A DNA stretch of 11,113 bases from Planctomycetaceae bacterium. Lineage in GTDB: Bacteria; Planctomycetota; Planctomycetia; Pirellulales; Pirellulaceae. A model generated the notes under the pieces. That model did no database searches. It was not told the origin of the DNA and saw only the letters and a program-made list of their open reading frames with translations. Made by a program: the position numbers and the translations under genes. Below are positions 1-7,281 of the stretch, piece by piece (the stretch's first letter is position 1; every line of letters begins with the position of its first letter). The stretch covers positions 1 to 11,113 of the forward strand of contig NYXM01000050.1 in assembly GCA_002685655.1 (NCBI GenBank). The letters run 5' to 3'.

Positions 1-51
1 AGACAAGGAGATGGGGAGATGGGCAGACAAAGAGATGACAAAGAGATGGGG
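1..51. repeat. Purine-rich short direct repeats
   Basis: The first 51 bases are almost entirely purine on the plus strand and are built from imperfect copies of a unit of the form GACAA(A/G)GAGATG, seen at about 2-13, 26-37 and 37-48, separated by GGGGAGATGGGC-type spacers. The tract begins at the window edge, so its full length is unknown. It lies 60 bp downstream of the glnE stop codon (glnE runs toward it). It looks like a low-complexity or microsatellite-like intergenic tract. No function can be assigned. Confidence 0.7.
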
Positions 52-110
52 CCATCCAGCGTGTCTGTGCGGAGCGCCGTCCGTCACAGCCCGCGAAATT
101 GACGCCACAG

Positions 111-3100
111 TCAAGCGGTGCTGGCCGCATCAAACAGCCGATTGACGCGATGCCGATTGTCCTTGGTGAACTGCAGGCATTTCTCTAACAGCGCCGTGCC
201 ACTTTCATAGCCCAGCAGATACGCCAACTTAATGAGTTCTGACTCGTCATCAGGAAGGTCATGCCGCGCCGTCGTGTTCATCAGACGCAGCCCTGATTCA
301 ATGCTCCGCAACAGACGATACGACTGGCCAAAGAATTCGGCGTCTTCCGACAGCAGATGTCCGGCATCACCCAAAGCCACCAGCGCGTCGAGTGTCCCAG
401 GCACCAGAACTTCGGGCGACCTGGCCGCGTGCCGCAACTGCAGCATTTGGACTGCGAATTCGATATCAACCGTGCCACCCGGCCCGCGTTTCAGATTACG
501 AGGCCCCGCCGTCTCTTCCAGACGCCCGCGCATCGATCGGATCTTGACAACATCTTCTGGTTGCCAGGCTGGTTCAACGACACAGCGACGCACGACCTTC
601 ATGACGCGTTGGCAAGCCTCCGGGTCGCCGAATAGTGGTCGTGCCTTGCACAGAGCTTGTCGCTCCCACAGCTGCCCATTGCCGGAAGCGAAATAGCGAG
701 CCAGTTCGTCCAGCGAAACTGCCAACGGGCCACTTTTCCCCGTGGGACGAAGCCTGGAATCCAACTCGTACAAGCGGCCGTACGGACCGATCCGCGTCAC
801 GATCTTTGTGATACGTTGCGCCAATTGGCTGAATGCGTGCTGATTCGACGTGCTCTCTTGACGATCATTCGGTCGGTTTGGCTGCGTGAACCCGGCAGCT
901 TCGTACACGAAGATGAGATCCAGGTCACTGTGGTAGTTAGGTTCGCGGCCACCCAGTTTTCCCAACGCCAAAATCACCAGCGAACATGCCTGACCGTCCA
1001 AGGGACCACCCTGAATCCTGGGCACACCATGACGCAGCACGAGTCGATCGTATTCTCGACGAGCGATCTCGCACAGGCAGACTTCGGCAATGTCCGACAG
1101 TGCACGATGCGCCGCCTGAATGTCCACCTTGCCAAGAATGTCGCGCACGCCCACACGCAGATGTTCAGAATTCTTGAAACTGTGCAGGATGGGATCGATG
1201 TCCTCCGCACCTCGGCACAATTCCGATAATGTCGTCGCAAGTGGTGCCAGTGTCGGCAGCTTGTCCAGCAGCAACGAGTCCATCAGTTCGTCGATCATGC
1301 CGGGGTTACTTGTCAGAATACCCGACAAGTATGGGCTCGACGCGCACAACTGCACATAGAGTTTCAGCGACGGTGGGTTGAAACTGAATAACTCCCACAA
1401 CGCGCCCTTGCCGCCCAACGACTCGCTGACCAGACTCAGATTCACCAGTGTCGCATCCGGATCGGGAGTGGTGGCAATGGTGCGCAACAGGCGCGGTGCG
1501 ATAGAAGCCAGGAAGTGACGGCAGCGACGCGTTGACAAGAACGTGATCTTCTCAGTCGCGAGGTCCATCAGATTCGAATACGCATGGACGACGTCGCGAA
1601 AACCATGGCGGCCTAGCACACCGGCGATCGTTTCGTCCGTGGGGTCTGGGTCGAGCACCAGATCGGACTCTGGTTCCAATTGCTCTTGATCGCCGAAAGC
1701 GTCGTGCAACAGGTGATCCAGTATCTTGCGATTGAATTCGGTCTTGGTTTTCAATTCGGCCCGAAATTGCCCGAGCGCCGTCCCCGAGTCCGTGTCTGCG
1801 CAACCCATTCGAATGGCAACACGCCGCAATTCTCGGGCATCCTCGGGAAGCCGATGGGTTTGCAAATCGAACATGATCTGCAAACGGTGTTCGAGTTTCC
1901 GCAAGAAAGTGTAGTTCTCTTCCAAAATTGAACGTTCTTGCCACGTCAAACAACCGGCTTGTTCCAGCGCTGCGATGGCTTCCATCGTGTTACCGGTGCG
2001 TATCTTGGGCAGGTCACCGCCGTTGAGCAGCTGAAGGAACTGAATCACAAATTCAATATCACGGATACCACCTTGGCCCGTTTTGACATTTCGTTCGTCG
2101 TCACCGTCGCGCGTCGATCGCTGTTCGATGCGGCGTTTGAGTGCCTTGATTCCGGTAATATCCGCGGTGTTGAGAAAGCGACGGTAGATCCACGGTTTCA
2201 GTTGGTCCAGAAACTCTTGCCCCAATTCCAGATCGCCGGCCACCGGTCGCGCTTTGACGTACGCCTGACGTTCCCAGGTACGCCCCTTCATGTCGTAGTA
2301 GCGCAGCATACTCTCTGATTCTTGGACGATCGGGCTCTGCTGGCCATTGGGACGCAGACGTAGATCCACGCGATAAGTGACGCCGTGTTCAGTTTGTTCG
2401 GCCAGCAGTTTGACGAAACGACGTGCCAGTCGATTAAAGAACTCTTGGTTCGAGATGGGCCGATCACCTTCGGTCTTGCCGTCGCCTTCGTAGAGGATAA
2501 CAAGGTCGATGTCGCTCGAATAATTCAGCTCGACGCCACCCAGCTTGCCCAACGCCAGCACCACGCACCGAGCACGTTGTCCATCAGAACACTGTGGTGC
2601 GCCGCGCTGAGCTTCGAGTGTTTTGCGAGCGCTCTGCCACGCTGCCTCGCACGTCGCATCCGCGAGGTACGAGATCTGTCGCGTTACCACCTCGACATTT
2701 TGCCTGCGAATCAGGTCACCATATGCGATGCGCAACGTCTCGCGCTGCTTGTACCGACGCAGCGCCTTCATGATCGCCGCGGTGTCCCTCAAAGAATCGA
2801 CCTCGCTGCAGATTTCGCCGATCAGAATCTCACGGGCCACTGGATGACCGTCGGTCAGACGCAACAGATCAAAACTCTCTGGGTCGGAAATCAGCGAATC
2901 GCTCAAGTGCTGGCTGCTTGAGAAGATCTGCAGTAGCGCCGGAAGAGACTCCCTGTCGCGGTCGAACAGCGAACCCAGGGCGAGCGGATTGCGCGAAGCC
3001 GCGACGTAGCGATCCAGGTTGTTGAGCGCCATGTCCGGGTCACTCAATCGTGACAAGTGGGCCTCTAGCTGCTCACACACCACGCCCAACAGGTCGAGCG

Positions 3101-3278
3101 TCATTCCCGTATCGGCCATGGCCACCAGGTTGTGATGGCCGCGCTCAGTGTCTTCCAAACCCAATGATCTCAGCCATGACGTGGCTTGTTCGGGCGTATC
3201 CAGATATTGAACGAGTTCGGGAATGTCCATCGGCGAGAAACACTGAGCCGTCGTTGCGAAAGGGGGTAATGCGTCCAT
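111..3278 (-). CDS. glnE: Bifunctional glutamine synthetase adenylyltransferase / adenylyl-removing enzyme
   Basis: GlnE attaches AMP to, or removes it from, a tyrosine of each glutamine synthetase subunit in response to PII protein and glutamine, tuning cytoplasmic ammonia assimilation. The 1055-residue product shows the family's duplicated architecture. The N-terminal (adenylyl-removing) nucleotidyltransferase domain carries LGKLGGVELNYSSDIDL at about 243-259, followed by DLRLRPNG (305-312) and GGIRDIEF (403-410). The C-terminal (adenylyltransferase) domain carries LGKLGGREPNYHSDLDL at about 772-788, DSRLRPTG (840-847) and GGTVDIEF (934-941). Both metal-binding D-x-D pairs (256/258 and 785/787) are intact, so both activities are probably retained. 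At 1055 aa it is somewhat longer than the E. coli protein (about 946 aa), with extra sequence at the N-terminus and in the linker. The ATG at 3278 is the longest start; an internal Met at codon 17 is an alternative, and neither has a strong ribosome binding site. It is transcribed divergently from moeA. No glnA, glnB or glnD is in the window. Confidence 0.96.
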   Translation of the reverse strand: MDALPPFATTAQCFSPMDIPELVQYLDTPEQATSWLRSLGLEDTERGHHNLVAMADTGMTLDLLGVVCEQLEAHLSRLSDPDMALNNLDRYVAASRNPLALGSLFDRDRESLPALLQIFSSSQHLSDSLISDPESFDLLRLTDGHPVAREILIGEICSEVDSLRDTAAIMKALRRYKQRETLRIAYGDLIRRQNVEVVTRQISYLADATCEAAWQSARKTLEAQRGAPQCSDGQRARCVVLALGKLGGVELNYSSDIDLVILYEGDGKTEGDRPISNQEFFNRLARRFVKLLAEQTEHGVTYRVDLRLRPNGQQSPIVQESESMLRYYDMKGRTWERQAYVKARPVAGDLELGQEFLDQLKPWIYRRFLNTADITGIKALKRRIEQRSTRDGDDERNVKTGQGGIRDIEFVIQFLQLLNGGDLPKIRTGNTMEAIAALEQAGCLTWQERSILEENYTFLRKLEHRLQIMFDLQTHRLPEDARELRRVAIRMGCADTDSGTALGQFRAELKTKTEFNRKILDHLLHDAFGDQEQLEPESDLVLDPDPTDETIAGVLGRHGFRDVVHAYSNLMDLATEKITFLSTRRCRHFLASIAPRLLRTIATTPDPDATLVNLSLVSESLGGKGALWELFSFNPPSLKLYVQLCASSPYLSGILTSNPGMIDELMDSLLLDKLPTLAPLATTLSELCRGAEDIDPILHSFKNSEHLRVGVRDILGKVDIQAAHRALSDIAEVCLCEIARREYDRLVLRHGVPRIQGGPLDGQACSLVILALGKLGGREPNYHSDLDLIFVYEAAGFTQPNRPNDRQESTSNQHAFSQLAQRITKIVTRIGPYGRLYELDSRLRPTGKSGPLAVSLDELARYFASGNGQLWERQALCKARPLFGDPEACQRVMKVVRRCVVEPAWQPEDVVKIRSMRGRLEETAGPRNLKRGPGGTVDIEFAVQMLQLRHAARSPEVLVPGTLDALVALGDAGHLLSEDAEFFGQSYRLLRSIESGLRLMNTTARHDLPDDESELIKLAYLLGYESGTALLEKCLQFTKDNRHRVNRLFDAASTA

Positions 3279-3381
3279 GATAACTCACGCGATACCGTTT
3301 GCCGACCACGACACAAAGTCCGCATTACCGCACCTGCCGCGACGGGCAGTGGGCAGGCAACGGAATCCCAGTGATGCCCAA

Positions 3382-3411
3382 TTGCCCGCGCGTGGGCCGC
3401 CTGGATATCAT
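3382..3411 (+). promoter_or_regulatory. Candidate sigma70-type promoter for moeA1
   Basis: TTGCCC (3382-3387) and TATCAT (3406-3411) are separated by 18 bp in the divergent gap between glnE and moeA1. Transcription would begin at about 3418, giving a leader of roughly 50 nt to the ATG at 3470 but almost none to the GTG at 3422. The hexamers match consensus only partly and planctomycete promoters are poorly described, so this is a weak call. Confidence 0.25.
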
Positions 3412-3469
3412 CTAGGGACCGGTGCATCAGCAACGGTTGTTGTGTGGCCCCGTTCTGACTGTATGTACC

Positions 3470-4741
3470 ATGACTGCCGATCGCTCGACATCAAATCCAA
3501 TCTCCGACGTCCGGATGCGCGGTTTTGCTCGCCGCACAACCGTCGCCAACACACTGGTGTGGCTGGACGACCACTTGCAGGCGTTGCCCCCGGAATCGGT
3601 TCCGTTGGCCGAACTGGCAGGGCGCGTGCTGGCCCGCGACATCGTCAGTCAGGTCGATGTGCCCGCGTTTGCTCGTTCCATGATGGACGGTTATGCCGTC
3701 GTGGCGAACGACACGCTGGGCGCAAGTTCCTACAATCGACTGGCTCTTCAGGTTGTTGGTGAAGTGCTGCCCGGCCAGCCGCCGCAGGTCGGCGTCAGAC
3801 CCGGCCAGGCCGTTCGGATCATGACCGGCGCCGCGCTGCCGGCAGGTGCCGATGCAGTGCTGCCCGTCGAAAAAGTGGCCGTCGAGAAAGTGCCAGCAGA
3901 AGGTGAACGGATTTTCGCCCAAGATGCAGTGCCACCGGGAAAGAACGTGGGGAGGATCGGCGAGGATATCCCGCGCGGGAGCACGCTGCTGCAATCCGGT
4001 CGTCGTCTTCGGCCACAAGATATCGGAGTGCTCTCGTCCATCGGCATCACCGTGGCCGATGTCGTTCGTCAGCCACGCGTGCGGATCGTAGTTACAGGAA
4101 ATGAACTGCTGCCACCAGGTTCGGTGCCGCGCGACTTTCAGATCGTCGACGCCAATAGCCCCATGCTGGCGGCGCTGATCGCGCGCGATGGTGGCCTTCC
4201 CATCAATCCCGGCATCATCGCAGACGATCCCGAGTCCATTTTGGAAGCCATGCGAGACGATGCGGACATCGTACTGGTTTCTGGTGGCTCGAGCGTCGGC
4301 AAGGAAGATCATGCTCCCGTGCTGCTGGGTCAACAGGGCAACCTGGCAATTCACGGCATCGCCATGAGACCGAGTAGCCCGACCGGCATGGGAACGCTGG
4401 ATGAACGTTTGGTGTTCTTGCTGCCAGGGAATCCGGTCTCGTGTTTGTGCGCTTACGACTTCTTTGCCGGTCGTGCAATTCGTGTCTTCGCTGGTAACGC
4501 GGCCGAGTGGCCCTACCGGCAGTCCCAATTTCCGCTCCGACGCAAATTGGTGTCGACGGTTGGTCGCCTGGACTACGCACGTGTGAAGCTGATTGATGGC
4601 CAGGCGGAACCGTTGGCAATTAGCGGTGCTTCGGTGCTCAGTTCTACCACCCGCGCCGATGGCTTTGTGGTCGTCGAAGATGATTGTGAAGGATATCCCG
4701 ACCGAGCCGTGGTGACCGTTCACTTGTATGACCTTTTCTAG
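3470..4741 (+). CDS. moeA: MoeA family molybdopterin molybdenumtransferase (stand-alone paralogue)
   Basis: MoeA inserts molybdate into adenylylated molybdopterin to form the molybdenum cofactor in the cytoplasm. From the ATG at 3470 the product is 423 aa, normal for the family. Visible motifs are MMDGYAV (71-77, with the conserved Asp 73), TGAALPAGADAV (119-130), GEDIPRGS (164-171), VTGNELLPPG (208-217), SGGSSVGKED (271-280) and LPGNPVS (318-324); the C-terminal MoeA domain IV covers roughly 350-423. The usual KPGKP loop reads RPSSP (300-304): both lysines are gone, one as a conservative Arg. An in-frame GTG at 3422 would add 16 residues without family resemblance. It has an AGGGA only 3 nt upstream, so I prefer the ATG, although the ATG has no clear Shine-Dalgarno either. 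A second moeA follows 371 bp downstream on the same strand. The MoeA fold is certain; full catalytic activity is less so because of the altered loop. Confidence 0.93.
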   Translation: MTADRSTSNPISDVRMRGFARRTTVANTLVWLDDHLQALPPESVPLAELAGRVLARDIVSQVDVPAFARSMMDGYAVVANDTLGASSYNRLALQVVGEVLPGQPPQVGVRPGQAVRIMTGAALPAGADAVLPVEKVAVEKVPAEGERIFAQDAVPPGKNVGRIGEDIPRGSTLLQSGRRLRPQDIGVLSSIGITVADVVRQPRVRIVVTGNELLPPGSVPRDFQIVDANSPMLAALIARDGGLPINPGIIADDPESILEAMRDDADIVLVSGGSSVGKEDHAPVLLGQQGNLAIHGIAMRPSSPTGMGTLDERLVFLLPGNPVSCLCAYDFFAGRAIRVFAGNAAEWPYRQSQFPLRRKLVSTVGRLDYARVKLIDGQAEPLAISGASVLSSTTRADGFVVVEDDCEGYPDRAVVTVHLYDLF

Positions 4742-4772
4742 TTTTCCGAAGCGGAGAGGCTGTGAGTTAACG

Positions 4773-4793
4773 ACTACCGGCAGAGCCGGTAGT
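4773..4793. repeat. Perfect hairpin after moeA1, possible terminator
   Basis: ACTACCGGC (4773-4781) and GCCGGTAGT (4785-4793) form a 9-bp perfect stem with the 3-nt loop AGA, starting 32 nt after the moeA1 stop codon. No T-run follows on the plus strand, so it is not a classical intrinsic terminator, though it could end or protect the moeA1 transcript. It is the first of a row of palindromes in this gap. Confidence 0.6.
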
Positions 4794-4801
4794 ATGAGGA
4801 A

Positions 4802-4818
4802 GGCCCCTGAAAGGGGCC
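4802..4818. repeat. Perfect GC-rich hairpin
   Basis: GGCCCCT (4802-4808) and AGGGGCC (4812-4818) form a 7-bp stem with the loop GAA. It lies 8 bp after the preceding hairpin and 15 bp before the MITE-like unit. It has no T-tract. The close pairing of two tight hairpins resembles REP-type or insertion-element-end DNA more than a regulatory leader. Confidence 0.55.
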
Positions 4819-4833
4819 GACAACAGAAACACG

Positions 4834-4971
4834 CACCTCTCCCGCTTGCGGGAGAGGTCGGACGCAATAGCGGCCGGGAGAGGGTTTCTTGCGGCGCTGA
4901 CCCACATTGCAAATGCGCATGACCCTCTCCCGCGGTTGAAACCGCGACCTCTCCCGCAAGCGGGAGAGGTG
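4834..4971. repeat. MITE-like palindromic element with 27-bp perfect inverted ends
   Basis: Positions 4834-4860 and 4945-4971 are exact reverse complements over 27 bp. Each arm is itself a near-perfect palindrome: ACCTCTCCCGC and GCGGGAGAGGT around a 2-nt centre, TT in the left copy and AA in the right. A second inverted pair lies inside: CGGGAGAGGGT (4875-4885) against ACCCTCTCCCG (4922-4932). A small 7-bp hairpin, CGCGGTT/AACCGCG, lies at 4931-4946. The whole 138 bp could extrude as a large cruciform or fold as RNA. No transposase and no obvious target-site duplication is present. Such CTCTCCCGC palindromes recur between genes in many bacteria. Together with the two hairpins at 4773-4818 this accounts for most of the gene-free 4742-5112 gap. 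Confidence 0.75.
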
Positions 4972-4986
4972 ACAGAGTCGTGAAAC

Positions 4987-5015
4987 TTACAACCAATTGG
5001 TTGCAATAAGATAAG
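4987..5015 (+). promoter_or_regulatory. 14-bp palindrome overlapping a promoter-like sequence upstream of moeA2
   Basis: CAACCAATTGGTTG (4990-5003) is a perfect 14-bp palindrome about 110 bp upstream of the second moeA. A weak promoter-like pair surrounds it: TTACAA (4987-4992) and GATAAG (5010-5015), spaced 17 bp, so a protein bound to the palindrome would sit in the spacer. This geometry fits an operator. The promoter hexamers are poor and the palindrome is AT-centred, so chance cannot be excluded. Between here and the start codon I see nothing further. Confidence 0.3.
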
Positions 5016-5112
5016 CACCATTCCAATCACTGTGAAACGGCGGAGCCTGATGGATACGCACCAGCAGAGGTGGTGGTTTACGAAAGTCAAATTACTTGGT
5101 TGAGATATCTGA

Positions 5113-7038
5113 ATGACACGCCAGGAACAATTTCTCGATGTAATTGATCGAGACGAAGCAGAGCGGCGTTTTCACGCGGCCTTGCAACTGGCACCTATCG
5201 GGATTGAAACCGTCAGCTTGGAGTGCGGGCTGGGTCGCGTGATGGCGCGCGACGTCCTGGCGAAGATCGATGTTCCGTCATTTGACCGGTCGAACTTCGA
5301 TGGCTTCGCGGTCCGCGCCAGTGACACGCAAGGGGCAAACGAGGAATCGCCTTGCCGCCTTCGACTGTTGGAAGAGGTCATTGCAACGGCGGTCGTTCCC
5401 GAGAGTGTCGTGCAGTCCGGCACCGCCGTCGCAATTGCCACCGGCGGTATGCTACCACGCGGCGCCGACGCGATCGTCATGGTGGAGCACACTGACACCG
5501 AACAGGACGATATCCAGGTCCGCCGCGCCGCTCACGCCGGATTTGGTGTCGCCTTTGCCGGCACCGATATTTCGGCGGGCGAAACAGTGTTGCGCCGCGG
5601 CACCGTGTTAACCAGTCGTGAGACGGGAGTGCTGGCGGCGCTGGGAATCACGGAAGTCGACGTTTCCAGGCGGCCCCGCGTCGGCGTTGTCTCGACGGGA
5701 GACGAGATCATTGCGCCCGGGCAGCCGATGGAGCCTGGCCTGATCTATGATTCCAATGCTCGGATCGTAGCCGACGCCGTGTGCGAAGCGGGCGGTGAAC
5801 CGATGGAGTTGGGAATCGTGCGTGACGATCTGGAACAGTTGCGAGCCATTGTCGATCGCGCTTTGGCCGAATGCGATATCGTGCTGCTGTCCGGCGGCAC
5901 AAGCAAAGGAGCCGGGGACTTATCCTACAAAGTCGTGCGTGACTTCGGGGACCCGGGAATTGTGGCACATGGCGTGGCGCTCAAACCAGGCAAACCGATC
6001 TGCCTGGCCGTCACGCAAGGCAAGCCCGTCGTAATCCTGCCAGGGTTTCCAACATCGGCGATTTTTACATTTCACGAATTCGTCGCGCCGGTCATTCGCC
6101 GCCTGGCCGGTCTTCCGTCCGAACGACGGGACACCAAGCCGGCGCGATTGGCGGTAAAAGTAAACTCGGAAATCGGGCGAACCGAATACCTGCTGGTTGG
6201 ACTGGTTGAAATCGACCAAGACAATCTGGCCGCCTATCCCATGGGAAAGGGCTCGGGTTCGGTCACGACGTTCAGTCGAGCCGATGGCTTTGTAACCATC
6301 GATCGCCATGACGAAATCGTGGAGGCTGGCACGGTCGTCGATGTCACATTACTGGGCCGCGATGTGCGCGTCGCCGATTTGGTGGTGATCGGCAGCCACT
6401 GTGTGGGACTAGATTTCCTGCTGGGCGAACTGCAGGACGCGGGGTTCCAAACCAAGTTTCTGGCCGTCGGTTCGACTGCCGGTTTGGAAGCATCGCGTCG
6501 TGGCGAATGCGATCTCGCCGGTGTTCATCTGCTGGACCCGAAGACCCAAACATACAATCGACCGTTTATCGATGGCTCAATGGAGTTGATCGCTGGTTAT
6601 GGACGGATGCAGGGAGTTGTCTTTCGACCAGGCGACGCGCGATTCGCGGATCGCTCGGCCGCGGAGGCAATTCGTCAAGTCAGCGTCGATACCGACTGCC
6701 TGATGATCAATCGAAATCAAGGCAGCGGAACGCGCATCCTGATCGACCAATTGCTCGATGGCGCACAGCCTTCCGGTTATGCCGTGCAGTCACGCAATCA
6801 CAACGCGGTGGCGGCTGCGATCCTGCAAAAGCGTGCGGATTGGGGTGTCACCATCGAGACGGTCGCCAAACAGGCGGGGCTCGGTTTCTTACCCCTGCGG
6901 GACGAACAGTACGATTTCGTTGTACCACGTTCGCGCTTGGATCGGCCTGCCGTCAAGGCGTTTGCCGCGCTGCTGGCCCGTGCGGACCTTCGGCGCGAGT
7001 TGGCCAGACTTGGGTTTGTGTACAAACCCGTTCAATGA
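5113..7038 (+). CDS. MoeA-PBP fusion: MoeA-family protein with C-terminal substrate-binding-like domain
   Basis: The 641-residue product joins a MoeA module (about 10-415) to a periplasmic-binding-protein-like domain (about 422-641) of the type annotated as MoeA/LysR substrate-binding (PBP_like, PF12727). MoeA motifs are FDGFAV (62-67, conserved Asp 63), TGGMLPRGADAIV (110-122), STGDEI (194-199), SGGTSKGAGD (260-269), LKPGKP (290-295) and LPGFPTS (309-315). The last differs from the usual LPGNPVS, a change I associate with this fusion subfamily. In the C-terminal domain NRNQGSGTR (533-541) and RNHNAVAAAI (561-570) are typical. There is no signal peptide, so the binding domain is cytoplasmic and may sense or hand over an oxyanion or cofactor; its ligand is unknown. 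The ATG at 5113 has only a weak GAG-type ribosome binding site (TTGAGATATCTGA). It follows moeA1 on the same strand after 371 bp of repeat-rich DNA and may be transcribed separately. Confidence 0.92.
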   Translation: MTRQEQFLDVIDRDEAERRFHAALQLAPIGIETVSLECGLGRVMARDVLAKIDVPSFDRSNFDGFAVRASDTQGANEESPCRLRLLEEVIATAVVPESVVQSGTAVAIATGGMLPRGADAIVMVEHTDTEQDDIQVRRAAHAGFGVAFAGTDISAGETVLRRGTVLTSRETGVLAALGITEVDVSRRPRVGVVSTGDEIIAPGQPMEPGLIYDSNARIVADAVCEAGGEPMELGIVRDDLEQLRAIVDRALAECDIVLLSGGTSKGAGDLSYKVVRDFGDPGIVAHGVALKPGKPICLAVTQGKPVVILPGFPTSAIFTFHEFVAPVIRRLAGLPSERRDTKPARLAVKVNSEIGRTEYLLVGLVEIDQDNLAAYPMGKGSGSVTTFSRADGFVTIDRHDEIVEAGTVVDVTLLGRDVRVADLVVIGSHCVGLDFLLGELQDAGFQTKFLAVGSTAGLEASRRGECDLAGVHLLDPKTQTYNRPFIDGSMELIAGYGRMQGVVFRPGDARFADRSAAEAIRQVSVDTDCLMINRNQGSGTRILIDQLLDGAQPSGYAVQSRNHNAVAAAILQKRADWGVTIETVAKQAGLGFLPLRDEQYDFVVPRSRLDRPAVKAFAALLARADLRRELARLGFVYKPVQ

Positions 7039-7066
7039 GGTGACATTAATCGAATGGTGACGGGGT

Positions 7067-7130
7067 CGGGAGTCTTTTTCGGGCAACAGTTTTGCGATCA
7101 GCAGACACCGATGGCCGAAAAAGACTCCCG
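7067..7130. repeat. 16-bp perfect inverted repeat downstream of moeA2
   Basis: CGGGAGTCTTTTTCGG (7067-7082) is matched exactly by its reverse complement at 7115-7130, with 32 nt between. It starts 28 bp after the moeA2 stop codon. A 16-bp stem is strong enough to act as a transcription terminator or RNA-stabilising hairpin. The T-run lies inside the stem arm, not after it, so it is not a standard intrinsic terminator. The arm-loop-arm form suggests a small dispersed intergenic element. The remaining 7131-7281 before the next gene shows only a minor 5-bp hairpin (GTACC/GGTAC, 7219-7233) and no recognisable riboswitch or Fur box. Confidence 0.7.
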
Positions 7131-7281
7131 CCCCCCTCCTCGCTATCCAAAGAACTGCATCTTGTTTGCAGACGATTCTCACGGTCATGTCAACTTGCCG
7201 GTCTGAATGAACCGATGAGTACCTTGGTGGTACCCGCGGTAAAGACGCTAGCGGTGCTTTCGTGGCTTGCAAGGATGCAAC

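Noticed and set aside
657..1229. A 190-codon plus-strand open frame inside glnE
   Set aside because: It lies fully opposite a conserved GlnE coding region, has no ribosome binding site or family motif, and is best explained by GC-rich codon usage on the other strand.
3422..3469. GTG start giving a 16-residue extension of the first MoeA
   Set aside because: The extension has no resemblance to MoeA N-termini and the purine-rich stretch lies only 3 nt before the GTG; the ATG at 3470 fits the family length better.
4728..4922. Short open frames across the moeA1-moeA2 gap
   Set aside because: They consist mostly of translated palindromes and their residues (LPLAGEV, SPASGRG) are the familiar artefact of CTCTCCCGC repeats.
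3491..5026. A 511-codon open frame on the minus strand opposite moeA1
   Set aside because: It is the antisense shadow of a well-supported MoeA gene, its product matches no family I recognise, and its N-terminal part is translated from the palindromic repeats (PLPLAGEV-type residues).
6507..7043. A 178-codon plus-strand open frame overlapping the end of moeA2
   Set aside because: It lies in another frame of the binding-like domain, which has clear family motifs, and it has no independent support.
7131..7281. Possible cobalamin riboswitch or Fur box upstream of the receptor
   Set aside because: I found no B12-box-like sequence and no Fur-type inverted repeat; the only structure is a minor 5-bp hairpin.
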